Counted from the stretch's first letter, positions 1 through 8,581 are shown. The stretch is DNA of 64,000 nt from Bog-473 sp963754445 (GCA_963754445.1 CAVWFT010000001.1:496001-560000); one strand, 5' to 3'. Translations and numbers: made by a program. Notes: generated from the sequence alone by a model not told the origin.

Positions 1-2
1 TG

Positions 3-833
3 GCCGAGGTTGCCGAGTCCCGAGGTATCCGCACGGTGGTGGAGTTCCTCGGCTCCACCACGGGTACGGGTATCGCCCAGCGGTACGGGCGGGCCGATCT
101 CGTGGTTGCGAACAACGTCTTCCCGCACGTCCCCGACATCCGGGACTTCGCCGCGGGACTGCGGGAGCTGGTGAAGGACACCGGGCTGGTTACCCTCGAG
201 TTCCCCCACCTGCTTCGGCTCATGCAGCGGCGTCAGTTCGACACCATCTACCACGAGCACTATTCCTATCTTTCGTTGCTGACTGCGAGCAGGGCTCTAT
301 CCACGGCGGGACTCTGCGTGGTCGACGTCGAGGAACTCGGGACGCACGGGGGGTCCCTGCGGGTTCACGCGCGAACGGAAGGCCACGCAGATCAACCCAC
401 CCAACGGGTACACCAGCTCCTCGAAGAGGAGCGGCTTGCGGGACTGCACTCTCTTGCCGGTCATGCCGGATTCGCCCGGGAGGTACTGAAGGTCAAAGGC
501 GATCTGCTCGACTTCCTCGTCAACGCAGCGCGGGAAGGGCGATCGGTGGCGGGGTACGGCGCTCCCGGCAAGGGCAACACCTTGCTGAACCACTGCGGTG
601 TCCGCCAGGACCTTCTGCAGTACACGGTTGACCGTAGTCCGGCCAAGCAGGGGAAATACCTGCCCGGGACCCATATTCCGATCTACATGCCCGAGCGTCT
701 CGCCGAGACCCAGCCGGACTACATCCTGGTCCTGCCCTGGAACCTCAAGGACGAAATTTCGGAACAGCTCGACTACGTCCGGTCATGGGGAGCACGTCTG
801 GTTTTTCCAATCCCGGAGCTCGAGATCGTCTGA
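3..833 (+). CDS. Sugar C-methyltransferase (SAM-dependent), 5' end missing
   Basis: C-terminal part (276 residues) of a class I SAM-dependent methyltransferase of the nucleotide-sugar C-methyltransferase type (the TylC3/NovU family). The frame is open from base 3, so the zinc-binding N-terminal domain and most of the SAM-binding core lie outside the window. Visible family marks are the HEHYSYLSL stretch in the middle, typical of the catalytic region, and GYGAPGKGNTLLN in the C-terminal domain, which resembles the family's second Rossmann-like unit. Such enzymes add a methyl group to C3 or C5 of a keto-deoxysugar attached to a nucleotide. It is followed 17 nt later by a cytidylyltransferase-like gene, so a CDP-linked branched sugar is a reasonable inference. 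The exact sugar cannot be told from the sequence. Confidence 0.8.
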   Translation, partial: AEVAESRGIRTVVEFLGSTTGTGIAQRYGRADLVVANNVFPHVPDIRDFAAGLRELVKDTGLVTLEFPHLLRLMQRRQFDTIYHEHYSYLSLLTASRALSTAGLCVVDVEELGTHGGSLRVHARTEGHADQPTQRVHQLLEEERLAGLHSLAGHAGFAREVLKVKGDLLDFLVNAAREGRSVAGYGAPGKGNTLLNHCGVRQDLLQYTVDRSPAKQGKYLPGTHIPIYMPERLAETQPDYILVLPWNLKDEISEQLDYVRSWGARLVFPIPELEIV

Positions 834-850
834 TGGAGGTGGACTGAATC

Positions 851-1723
851 GTGAAAGTCGTTCTCTTCTGTGGCGGGCTCGGCATGCGAATGCGTGATGC
901 CGGTACGACCGTTCCCAAACCCATGGCGCTGGTCGGGGAGCGGCCGCTCCTCTGGCATGTCATGCGCTACTACGCCCACTACGGCCACACCGACTTCGTC
1001 CTCTGCCTTGGATACGGCGCTTCCGCGGTGAAGGACTTCTTCCTCAACTACGACGAGACCCGTTCGAACGACTTCGTGTTGGAGCGCGGCTCTCACGAGC
1101 CGACGCTCTTCAGGACCGACATCTCCGACTGGCGGATCACGTTGGTGGACACCGGGCTGAATTCGCCGATCGGGGAGAGGTTGCGCCGGGTCCGCAGCTT
1201 TCTGGCCGATGAGGCTATGTTCATGGCGAACTACGCCGACGTCCTCACCGACGCTCCGCTTCCTGACATGATCGAGCGATTCTCTGCGAGCAATGCAGTC
1301 GCGAGCCTCCTCGCTGTCCCCCCACAGTCGTCGCATCACGCCGTGGACGTCGACAAGAACGGCGTGGTCACTGGCGTGACTCCGATGCGCGACCTGGGTC
1401 ACTGGGAGAACGGGGGTTACTTCTTGTTTCGACCGGAGATCTTCGACGAGCTCAACGAGGACGAAGATCTCGTCGAGGACGCACTGGTCCGACTGGTCCG
1501 TCGCGGTCGAGTCATGGCCTACCAGTACAAGGGCTACTGGTCGCCGGCAGACACCGTGAAAGAGCGGATCCTGCTCGACCAGCGTTACCACCGGTCCGAT
1601 TGTCCGTGGATGATCTGGGACCCGGAGCGATCCGGGCTGCCGGCACGTAGCTTCGAGAGTCCCTCCGACGCCAGTCAACTCCAACAGGGGCGCCCGGGCT
1701 CCTCTCACTGGAGCGCTGACTAA
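851..1723 (+). CDS. Glucose-1-phosphate cytidylyltransferase-like nucleotidyltransferase
   Basis: Sugar-1-phosphate nucleotidyltransferase, 290 residues, closest by eye to RfbF, which joins CTP and glucose-1-phosphate to make CDP-glucose for deoxysugar synthesis. The nucleotide-binding signature FCGGLGMRMR covers residues 6-15 and the PKPM motif with the activating Lys is at 22-25. The following WHVMRYYAHYGH and LCLGYGASAVKDFFLNYD segments are characteristic of RfbF-type enzymes rather than RmlA. The GTG start is set by a good ribosome binding site (GGAGGTGG) 8 nt upstream. It sits between the C-methyltransferase and a PIG-L deacetylase in a tight plus-strand run. No CDP-glucose 4,6-dehydratase is visible in the window; it may lie upstream. 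Substrate specificity for CTP is inferred from similarity only. Confidence 0.8.
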   Translation: MKVVLFCGGLGMRMRDAGTTVPKPMALVGERPLLWHVMRYYAHYGHTDFVLCLGYGASAVKDFFLNYDETRSNDFVLERGSHEPTLFRTDISDWRITLVDTGLNSPIGERLRRVRSFLADEAMFMANYADVLTDAPLPDMIERFSASNAVASLLAVPPQSSHHAVDVDKNGVVTGVTPMRDLGHWENGGYFLFRPEIFDELNEDEDLVEDALVRLVRRGRVMAYQYKGYWSPADTVKERILLDQRYHRSDCPWMIWDPERSGLPARSFESPSDASQLQQGRPGSSHWSAD

Positions 1724-1728
1724 CGACC

Positions 1729-2412
1729 GTGCTTCCCCTGAATCTGGAGCTACCGCAGGACAGGCCGTTGTCGGTCTTGGCGATCGGGGCCCATCCCGAT
1801 GACGTCGAGATCGGCGCCGGCGGGACTCTGCTCACGCTTGCCGAGTGCAGGCCGGGACTGCGCGCTCGTTACGTCGTCCTCACCGGGACGCAGGAACGAC
1901 ACGCGGAGGCCCGGCATGCCGCCGCCACCTTTCTCCCCGACGCCGATCTCATCGTCGACGTGCACGAGCTGCCCGAGGGTCGGCTTCCTGCTGCGTGGGG
2001 GCGGGTGAAGGATGTCTTGGAAGATGTGGCCAACACGTGGGCACCCGATCTCATCCTCGCGCCCTCGTCCGAAGATGCCCACCAGGACCATCGGACCATC
2101 GGAGAGATACTGCCAACGGTATTCCGGAACCAGCTCATTCTGTCGTATGAGATCCCAAAGTGGGATGGAGACCTCGGACGTCCTTCGCTCTACTTTCCGC
2201 TCACCTCCGACGTGGCACATCGCAAGGTTGAGCTCTTGCACAAGTGCTTTCCGTCACAAGCGAGCCGCGACTGGTGGGACGACGAAGTCTTCCTCGGGCT
2301 GGCGCGACTCCGGGGAATGGAGTGCCGAGCACCATATTCGGAGGCCTTCACTTGCACGAAGTCCGTCATGCAGCCCGTCATCCCGACGCGTCTGGGTGGA
2401 CCAGCACGATGA
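1729..2412 (+). CDS. PIG-L / LmbE-like deacetylase
   Basis: Zinc-dependent N-acetyl hydrolase family protein, 227 residues. The hallmark AHPDDVEIG motif (residues 21-29, metal ligands H22 and D25) opens the Rossmann-like domain, and HQDHRTIG supplies the third metal-ligand His. Family members remove the acetyl group from N-acetylglucosamine-containing lipids, mycothiol precursors or antibiotic pseudo-sugars. Gene context (methyltransferase, cytidylyltransferase, glycosyltransferase) points to deacetylation of an amino sugar in a surface glycan or secondary metabolite rather than mycothiol synthesis, but this is inference. The GTG start lies 5 nt after the upstream stop, and the 3' end overlaps the next gene by an ATGA junction, so translation is probably coupled. 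Confidence 0.82.
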   Translation: MLPLNLELPQDRPLSVLAIGAHPDDVEIGAGGTLLTLAECRPGLRARYVVLTGTQERHAEARHAAATFLPDADLIVDVHELPEGRLPAAWGRVKDVLEDVANTWAPDLILAPSSEDAHQDHRTIGEILPTVFRNQLILSYEIPKWDGDLGRPSLYFPLTSDVAHRKVELLHKCFPSQASRDWWDDEVFLGLARLRGMECRAPYSEAFTCTKSVMQPVIPTRLGGPAR

Positions 2413-3332
2413 CGGTGTTCGTTGATCCCAGCTTCCCGGCTCGAGAGCTCCGCCAGAGCGTCTATCGCGGTGACGTGGTCGTACTCACCGGCCTGCCATC
2501 GGTCAGTTCGTTCGTCGAATACACGCGGGAGCAGCTCGCCGATCTCTTCAAACCCTTCGATCCCGAGCGGGTCCATGAATACGTCGACAAGGTCGAAATG
2601 GCAAAGCTGCTTGGGTCGTGGAAGCCACGCTTCATCCACGCCTCCGCATCGAAGGAGCTCGTCGGCAGGATCGTGCGGGAGGCCGGATTCTCCGCCGAGG
2701 GGACCCACTTCGACGTCCCCAAGCCTCGGACGTCCTTCCCCGTGGGCCATTTGACCACCGGGATCGCCTATGCCTTTCCGTGGCATCGCGACGTCTGGTA
2801 CAGCGCACCCGCACAGCAGATCAACTGGTGGCTGCCGGTCTTCGCCGTCCATCCGGACAACGCCATGCACTTCGACCTTCAGAAGTTCAGCCGAGCCGTC
2901 GTCAACAATTCCGCAGATTTCGACTACTACCAGAACAACGACGCTCGCTTGCGTACTGCGTCGCAGACCTCGACCGAGCAGCAGATAAGACCTGCGGCCC
3001 TGGACCACACTCCGGGCGACGCGCTCGTTGTTCTTCCGCCGCCGGGCGCGGTCATGCTCTTTTCGGGCGCCCAGCTCCACGCATCCATTCCGAACACGTC
3101 GAGCGTGGCACGTTTCAGCGTCGACTTCCGGACGGTGGATGCGGCCGACCTCCTGGCCGGCGCGGGTGCTCCGCTCGTCGACGTTGCGTGCTCCGGGACT
3201 GCCATTCGGGACTTCCACCGGGTCTCGGATGGAGCGCCCTTCGAGGAAGATTCCGTGGTTGGCCTGTTCGGGACGCCTCCGGCCGGATCAACGCTGGTGT
3301 TCGAGCCGGCACGGGAGAAGCTCGATGCCTGA
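2409..3332 (+). CDS. Putative 2-oxoglutarate/Fe(II)-dependent oxygenase
   Basis: Protein of 307 residues that looks like a non-haem iron, 2-oxoglutarate-dependent dioxygenase of the phytanoyl-CoA hydroxylase-like group. The likely facial triad is H126-x-D128 (in PWHRDVWY) and H224 (in AQLHASIPNT), and Arg residues in the following RFSVDFR strand are placed to bind the 2-oxoglutarate carboxylate. The HASIPNTS...RFSVDFR pattern is the most convincing part. The ATG start is fixed by the ATGA overlap with the PIG-L gene; an upstream extension of the same frame would run back into that gene. In this cluster it probably hydroxylates or otherwise oxidises a sugar or an attached group. The substrate is unknown. 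Confidence 0.6.
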   Translation: MTVFVDPSFPARELRQSVYRGDVVVLTGLPSVSSFVEYTREQLADLFKPFDPERVHEYVDKVEMAKLLGSWKPRFIHASASKELVGRIVREAGFSAEGTHFDVPKPRTSFPVGHLTTGIAYAFPWHRDVWYSAPAQQINWWLPVFAVHPDNAMHFDLQKFSRAVVNNSADFDYYQNNDARLRTASQTSTEQQIRPAALDHTPGDALVVLPPPGAVMLFSGAQLHASIPNTSSVARFSVDFRTVDAADLLAGAGAPLVDVACSGTAIRDFHRVSDGAPFEEDSVVGLFGTPPAGSTLVFEPAREKLDA

Positions 3333-3380
3333 TCGGCGGGACGGCGGGAGAGGTCGCTTCGGTGGGGCTGGAGAGGGGTC

Positions 3381-4367
3381 ATGGGCGCGCGGAGCGCAGG
3401 AGCGCGAATGAGAACTCTGAAGTCAGTGCCCAGACTGAGTATCGGTCTCCCCGTCTACAACGGCGAACAGTTCCTCAGCGAAGCTTTGGATTCGTTGCTC
3501 GGACAGACCTACAGAGACTTTGAGCTCATTGTGTCGGACAACGCGTCGACGGACGCTACCGCTGACATCTGTCGTCGCTACGCGGACCAGGATTCGCGGA
3601 TCAGATACATCCGCCAGCCGCGCAATATCGGGCTGATCGCGAACCACGACTTCGTCATGGAAGAGGCCAGAGGGGAATTGTTCAAGTGCGCCGCCTACGA
3701 CGATCTCTACGGACGTGACCTACTGCAGCGCTGCATCGAAGCCCTTGACGAGGATCCCGACGCGGTGCTGGCACACTCCTGGTCGGTCGTGATCAACGGG
3801 TCAGGAACGGTGCTCGGTACATACGGCCGAGGCGTTGCCATGGACTCCTTGCGGGCCCCCGATCGGTTTCGCAATGTGCTCTTTGACGGCTGCCACGACT
3901 ACGAGTACGGAGTCATGCGAACCCAGTTTCTTCGTCGCATGATGAGGCGGGGCAGCTACCACCACGCCGATCGGATGTTCAACGCCGAGCTCGCGCTGTA
4001 CGGTCGCTTCCATCTTGTTCCCGAGTGGCTGTACTTTCGACGGGAACACCCAGGTCAGCCTCCCCAGACCGTCCGTGACCGGTGTGCCAATTTCGATCCT
4101 CGTCGGGCGGACCGATTGCGACACCCGGCCATTCGGTTGTACGGAGAGTATCTCTGGGCCTACGTCACCGCCATCAGGAAGGCACCGCTCCTGGCCACGG
4201 AAAAGATGGAGTGTTATGCCCATTTTGCGCATTGGATGGCCTCCCGAACGTTGCCGGTGGCAGGTCGAAGTATCAGGCGGGAACCCCTGCGGGAGGATCC
4301 CCTCTCGGAGACGCCCTTCATCCCCATCGACACCATCGTGGCCGGCCGGGACAGGGAGTCCGCGTGA
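3381..4367 (+). CDS. Glycosyltransferase family 2
   Basis: Inverting GT-A glycosyltransferase of 328 residues. The N-terminal SIGLPVYNGE strand, the QTYRDFELIVSDNASTD segment and the AAYDDLY metal/nucleotide-binding acidic motif are classic GT2 features; the last replaces the usual DxD. No transmembrane segment is seen, so it likely acts at the inner face of the membrane. The ATG chosen has a GAGAGG-like site close upstream. A second in-frame ATG nine codons later (position 3408) has an AGGAG site and is a real alternative. It lies 48 nt after the oxygenase gene and before an epimerase, supporting assembly of a decorated glycan. Donor and acceptor cannot be predicted. Confidence 0.82.
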   Translation: MGARSAGARMRTLKSVPRLSIGLPVYNGEQFLSEALDSLLGQTYRDFELIVSDNASTDATADICRRYADQDSRIRYIRQPRNIGLIANHDFVMEEARGELFKCAAYDDLYGRDLLQRCIEALDEDPDAVLAHSWSVVINGSGTVLGTYGRGVAMDSLRAPDRFRNVLFDGCHDYEYGVMRTQFLRRMMRRGSYHHADRMFNAELALYGRFHLVPEWLYFRREHPGQPPQTVRDRCANFDPRRADRLRHPAIRLYGEYLWAYVTAIRKAPLLATEKMECYAHFAHWMASRTLPVAGRSIRREPLREDPLSETPFIPIDTIVAGRDRESA

Positions 4368-4464
4368 TCCGGTCGGCGGGCCATGCTGGTCGACGAGCCC
4401 GTGCGGGTTGTGAGGCGGGGAACCGGGCGCTCCGCGATCGGCCCCCAATTCGGGAGCGGTTGCC

Positions 4465-5073
4465 GTGAAGGTGGACAGTGTGCCGAATATCTGCGGTGCG
4501 ATGTTGTTCACCCCTACCCCTCACTGTGACGAACGAGGTTTCTTCTGTCGCACGTTCGACGTCGAGGTGGCACGGGCAGCGGGGATCGATCCGGAGAGCT
4601 TCACCCAGGACAGCATCTCGCGGTCCTCGCAGGGAGTGGTGCGGGGACTCCATCTGCGAAGCGGTGGTGGTGAGTCGAAGCTCGTGCGGTGCTCGTATGG
4701 CGTCGTCTACGACGTCATCGTCGATCTGCGAGCCACATCGCCGACGTACGGCAACTGGGAGAGCTTCGTGCTTCGCGGGGAAGAGCAGGCATCGCTCTAT
4801 GTTCCGGCGGGGTGCGCGCATGGATTCCAGGCGCTTGCCGACCCGTCGGACGTCTCCTACCGCATCGACCGTCCCCATGACCCTACAGAGGACATCGCCA
4901 TCGCGTTCGATGATCCCGATCTCGCCATCCCGTGGCCGCTCCCGGTCGCCGCGATGTCGCAGCGCGACCGAGAAGCGCCGTCACTCACCTCGGTGACACA
5001 GCTCCTGTGCCGCGAGAATTCGCCCCTGGCGATAGCGGCGCACTCGGTTGGAGGCGCAAGAGGTCGTCGATGA
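4465..5073 (+). CDS. dTDP-4-dehydrorhamnose 3,5-epimerase family protein (RmlC-like)
   Basis: Cupin-fold nucleotide-sugar epimerase of 202 residues. The catalytic His is in VRGLHLR (H63). The KLVRCSYGVVYDVIVDLR strand pair and the VPAGCAHGFQAL loop match the RmlC/NovW family. Enzymes of this family epimerise C3 and/or C5 of 4-keto-6-deoxy sugars; family members beside C-methyltransferases are often 3- or 5-monoepimerases. GTG start with GGGAGCGG about 6 nt upstream. The C-terminus is extended by some 25 poorly conserved residues, and this tail is encoded by DNA that also encodes the end of the convergent SDR gene (89-bp antiparallel overlap). The tail may be a by-product of a lost nearer stop codon. 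Confidence 0.8.
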   Translation: MKVDSVPNICGAMLFTPTPHCDERGFFCRTFDVEVARAAGIDPESFTQDSISRSSQGVVRGLHLRSGGGESKLVRCSYGVVYDVIVDLRATSPTYGNWESFVLRGEEQASLYVPAGCAHGFQALADPSDVSYRIDRPHDPTEDIAIAFDDPDLAIPWPLPVAAMSQRDREAPSLTSVTQLLCRENSPLAIAAHSVGGARGRR

Positions 5074-6070
5074 GTCCGGCGGACAGGAGCTCGCGAATGC
5101 GTCGAAGCCGGACGTAGGACGAGGAGACGAAGTCGTCGTGGCTGAAATGAAAATCCGCATAGGCCCGGACGAGCTGATCCACCCCGGCAGGAACGGACCA
5201 GCATAGAGAGAGATCCGGAAACGTTGTCGTGAGTTTTGAGAAGTCGACGCGGTAGTTCCGAAGGTCCGGTCCGGCTGAAGGGGCGAAGGACACCTTGGAC
5301 TCGGGGACGGCCGCCCGCACGATTTCCGCGATGTCGCGGACCTGGACATTGTCCTCGGATCGACCGACGTTGAATGCTTCGTCGTGGACCACCTCGCGCG
5401 GTGCTTCGAGTACGGCCAGGAAGGCACGACAGATGTCCTCGACGTGCACCAACGGTCGCCACGGTGAACCGTCGCTTTCAAGAGCGACCTCACCCGTCGT
5501 CAGGGCGATTGCGGTCAAGTTGTTGACGACGATATCGAGGCGTAGCCGTGGCGAGACACCGTATGCCGTGGCGTTGCGCAGGTAGGTCGGACTGAACGAA
5601 TCGTCGGCGAGCAGCGAAAGATCACGCTCGGCCAGGACCTTGGTCTCCCCGTAGGGAGTCACTGGGAACAGCTCGGCTTCCTCCGTGACGGCTTGAGAGC
5701 CGGCTGCGCCGTACAGGCTGCACGAGGATGCGAACAGGAAGCGTTCCACGCCGGCTTGCTTGGCGGCCCGGCCGAGGCGCAGCGTTCCGTCGAGGTTGAT
5801 GGAGTAGGTCGCCGCGGGGTTCAGATGGCCGACCGGGTCGTTGGACAAAGCGGCCAGACAAATCACGGCGTCATAGCCGGCGCAGTGGTGAGGTTCGACC
5901 TCCCTGATGTCTATCCTCGGACGAAGGCCCGTGTCCTCTGGTCCAGGTCCGAAATCGCAACCGGCATAGAGGTCAAGATCGAGTCCGTCCACGCTGTGTC
6001 CGGCCGCGCGCAGGAACGGGACGAGAACGGCTCCGATGTAGCCTCGATCACCTGCCACCAGGACCTTCAT
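4985..6070 (-). CDS. NAD-dependent epimerase/dehydratase (extended SDR)
   Basis: Nucleotide-sugar short-chain dehydrogenase/reductase, 361 residues. The Rossmann glycine motif GDRGYIG is at 7-13, the catalytic Ser region SSCSLYG at 115-121, and the catalytic pair Y140-x3-K144 in PYGETK. It probably reduces or epimerises the 4-keto sugar made by the neighbouring enzymes. The ATG start at 6070 places the dinucleotide motif at the expected distance from the N-terminus; a possible start 13 codons upstream would add a basic, non-conserved leader. It is transcribed toward the sugar cluster, and the last 30 codons overlap the RmlC-like gene. That is unusually long for a convergent pair. The exact reaction is not assignable. 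Confidence 0.78.
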   Translation of the reverse strand: MKVLVAGDRGYIGAVLVPFLRAAGHSVDGLDLDLYAGCDFGPGPEDTGLRPRIDIREVEPHHCAGYDAVICLAALSNDPVGHLNPAATYSINLDGTLRLGRAAKQAGVERFLFASSCSLYGAAGSQAVTEEAELFPVTPYGETKVLAERDLSLLADDSFSPTYLRNATAYGVSPRLRLDIVVNNLTAIALTTGEVALESDGSPWRPLVHVEDICRAFLAVLEAPREVVHDEAFNVGRSEDNVQVRDIAEIVRAAVPESKVSFAPSAGPDLRNYRVDFSKLTTTFPDLSLCWSVPAGVDQLVRAYADFHFSHDDFVSSSYVRLRRIRELLSAGLIDDLLRLQPSAPLSPGANSRGTGAVSPR

Positions 6071-6235
6071 CACTACCCCTGTGCTCTGCCGAACGCGGAC
6101 GCGCCGCACGTGGCGCCTTCCTTAGAGGAGCCCGGAACATCCGCGGTGATACGGCCTCCCTCGCGGGCAGCGCCGCCGACCCGATCCGGCCCGGGTATGG
6201 CGATCGCCAGTCCCCTGGGGGAAGGGGTCGAATCC

Positions 6236-8080
6236 TCAGAATCCGGTCGCGGCGATGATCGGCCCGTTCAGATGGGTGGCCGACATGTCCCCGTCGCTCG
6301 GTGCGTCCCCGAAGGGGTAGACCTTTCCGAGAGCGGTCGTTATCCAATAACCGCCGCCGTCGGCGGTGTCGAAGATAGCGGTCGCCGAATCGAGTCCGCC
6401 GGCCGCGCCGGCCGGCAATCCGCCCAGAGCGGAATTGGCGTCGCCGTAGGCAAAGACCCGCCCATCGGCGTCGAGGATGTAGTAGCCACCGCCGTCAGGT
6501 GTGCGAACCATGGACGTGATGTGCGAACTCTGGGGACCGGGCGCACCGAAGTAGGGGGCACCGCCGAACGAATAGACATGACCTGTGGCGGTGACGAGCC
6601 AGTACCCGCTGCCCGAGGCGTCCGGCGCCACGGCAACGGCCGCGCCCGAGCACCCCCCGATGCCCGGACATGAGCCGGCGAAGGGGGAGTTGAAGGCGAA
6701 CACCCCGCCGTCGGCGGCCACCATGTAGTACCCCTGGCCGTCGGTGGAGGGCACCATGCCCACGATGGGCTCGTCCAAGCTATTGGGAAGGCCGGAACCC
6801 GCTGGATGCAAGCCCAGACCCGGTATCGAACCGACAAAGGGGGCACCGAAGGAGAAGACTCCGCCGTCCGACGCCACCAGCCAGTAGCCGCTGTTATCCC
6901 GTGTCCGCGTGATCCCCACAACGGGGCGTTGGAGCTTGAGCGACCCCGTGGATCCGTCGAAACCGGCCGATCCGAAGTTGAAGATCCCTCCATCGGAACC
7001 CACCAGCCAGTAGCCGTGTGACGCCGGCGGAGGGAGGTGTGACGGACTCGTCGTCGTGGTCGTGGACCTCGGCCGGGTCGTCGTCGTCGTCGGCCGGGTC
7101 GTGGTGGTCGTGGGCTTGGAGGTCGTGGTGGTGGTGGGCCTCGACGTGGTGGTGGTCGATCCGGACGTCGTCGTTGTCGTGGTCCCGCCGCCGGTCGGGA
7201 CCATCGTGACGCCGAATCCGTTGCCGCTGAAGGTTTCGCTCTGTCCGCCTGTCGAAGCGATCTCCCAACCCATGCTCACGGCGGTCCAGGTACTGCCGGC
7301 GGGCAGGTATCCGTGATTCTCGAGGTACTGCAGCATCGACAACAGGTCGACGCTGCCGCTCGATTCCGATTGCTCCTGGGCATCGCTCGCGCCCAATTTC
7401 CACACCAACGACTTGCCGCCGTTGCCTTGGCACAGGTGCCATTGCTGCTGGGGAACGCCATCAGAACCACCAAAGCTGACGCCCGTCACGATCTGCGGCC
7501 AGCTTCCCTCGCAGGGCGCGTCATTCGAGAAGTCGTATTGCACCATCACTTCATAGGCCCACTTGTCGAACCACAAGTCATACATCGCGTGTGCTTGCGT
7601 CTGCGCGTTGTGCGGAAAGGATTCATCGAACGACGAAGTCGTCTGCGTGTAGGAGTCGATCGCCCCCTGCGCATCGTGGGGCCATGCGTTGGGGTAGGAG
7701 CAGATGGCACCGGTGGAGGACGTCGGATAGTTGGCCACGACCTGATAGTCCTCGGCGCTGTTGGCGGACAATGTCTGCGATCCCGAACAGCCCGTGTTCC
7801 ACATGTTCTGGTCCACCTCGATGCCCTTCGAAGCGGGACGACCACTTCCGAGGTCGATGCCAGGAAAGTCCGTCGTGTCTTGGGGGAAGACGCACGAACC
7901 ATTGGAGCTGGTCGTGCACGAGTAGGGCGGACCGAATTGGACGTCGGCATGCTTGTGGTTGCTGGGAGTGCTCAGGATGGCCGAACTCACGCCAGTTGGG
8001 ATCGCGATCACCATGGCGGCCCCGGCGACGAGGGCCATGGTCAGAGTACTGCGGACGATCACGGTGCGGCGGACGTTCAC
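6236..8080 (-). CDS. Secreted GH12-like glycoside hydrolase fused to a six-repeat propeller module
   Basis: Three-part secreted protein of 614 residues. A signal peptide (about 1-34, basic start then MALVAGAAMVIAIPTG) is followed by a GH12-endoglucanase-like beta-jellyroll domain (about 70-295). Likely catalytic residues are E177 in YEVMV, matching the nucleophile strand of GH12, and E273 in GWEIASTGG, matching the acid/base. The SYPNAW and YDLWF segments also fit GH12. A Thr-rich linker with Arg, Lys and Pro (about 297-350) leads to six repeats of roughly 40-50 residues beginning GYWLVGSDGG. The GTG start is chosen because it sits just before the signal peptide; the frame is open further upstream. 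The catalytic half is clearly paralogous to the divergent gene at 8582. Cellulase activity is inferred, not shown. Confidence 0.68.
   Translation of the reverse strand: MNVRRTVIVRSTLTMALVAGAAMVIAIPTGVSSAILSTPSNHKHADVQFGPPYSCTTSSNGSCVFPQDTTDFPGIDLGSGRPASKGIEVDQNMWNTGCSGSQTLSANSAEDYQVVANYPTSSTGAICSYPNAWPHDAQGAIDSYTQTTSSFDESFPHNAQTQAHAMYDLWFDKWAYEVMVQYDFSNDAPCEGSWPQIVTGVSFGGSDGVPQQQWHLCQGNGGKSLVWKLGASDAQEQSESSGSVDLLSMLQYLENHGYLPAGSTWTAVSMGWEIASTGGQSETFSGNGFGVTMVPTGGGTTTTTTSGSTTTTSRPTTTTTSKPTTTTTRPTTTTTRPRSTTTTTSPSHLPPPASHGYWLVGSDGGIFNFGSAGFDGSTGSLKLQRPVVGITRTRDNSGYWLVASDGGVFSFGAPFVGSIPGLGLHPAGSGLPNSLDEPIVGMVPSTDGQGYYMVAADGGVFAFNSPFAGSCPGIGGCSGAAVAVAPDASGSGYWLVTATGHVYSFGGAPYFGAPGPQSSHITSMVRTPDGGGYYILDADGRVFAYGDANSALGGLPAGAAGGLDSATAIFDTADGGGYWITTALGKVYPFGDAPSDGDMSATHLNGPIIAATGF
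6245..7015 (-). repeat. Six degenerate GYW-x-V-x-x-DGG repeats in the GH12-like fusion protein
   Basis: The C-terminal 255 residues of the fusion protein consist of six imperfect copies, each opening with GYW or GYY, then a DGG-like turn and an aromatic-FG strand (for example IFNFGSAGF, VFSFGAPF). The spacing is about 42 residues in the most regular copies. The pattern of short strands and glycine turns suggests beta-propeller blades. Copies here are far more diverged than those at 34.9-35.7 kb, so this module is older or under relaxed selection for identity. Confidence 0.75.
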
Positions 8081-8253
8081 GACGAAACCCCGGTCATCTT
8101 GTTGGTTCCCCTTCGGATGCGCGCTGCGTCCGAACTCCCCCTTCCCGTACCCACTGACCGTTGTCACAAACGGTGTATCTGGAGAGTTGGGCGGCCGGGG
8201 ACGAAACGACCAGGGGCCGGAGGTTGTAGTTGAGGACAATCACAACTTTTATT

Positions 8254-8265
8254 GGGACATGTCCC
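8254..8265. promoter_or_regulatory. Perfect 12-bp palindrome between divergent GH12-like genes
   Basis: GGGACATGTCCC is a perfect dyad located in the 501-bp spacer between the two divergent secreted-hydrolase genes, nearer the minus-strand gene. A dimeric regulator site shared by both genes is possible. No matching regulator is visible nearby. The rest of the spacer (8081-8581) holds the tandem repeat at 8440 and no convincing gene. Confidence 0.35.
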
Positions 8266-8439
8266 CAAAATGGGCTTGCTCATCACCGACACAGCGTGAT
8301 CGTTTCGCGCGTGTCATAGGTGCAGTCATCGACGAGTCGGGTCTCGCGAAACGAGCGCCGTTCCATGCACTCACGACGCGAGTGAACGGGGCGTGACGGG
8401 CTGGACGCCGAGTGGATCGATCCGCTTACGATGCTCGGC

Positions 8440-8481
8440 AACGCCTTTGACATAACGCCTTCGACACAACGCTGAGTGTCA
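8440..8481. repeat. Three 14-bp tandem repeats upstream of the plus-strand GH12-like gene
   Basis: Two consecutive 14-bp units, AACGCCTTTGACAT and AACGCCTTCGACAC, agree at 12 of 14 positions. A third unit keeps only the AACGC start. The first unit contains a perfect TTGACA at 8447-8452 that could be a -35 element, but no well-spaced -10 hexamer follows it. The array lies about 100 nt before the start codon at 8582. Confidence 0.45.
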
Positions 8482-8581
8482 TGAGCCCGTCCCCGTTGGT
8501 CACATACGGGAATGAGTGCGGCGACATCTTCGGTGGCAGTTGCCACCCCTTCGAACCCCTCGTGAATGGAGCCCGACCAAA

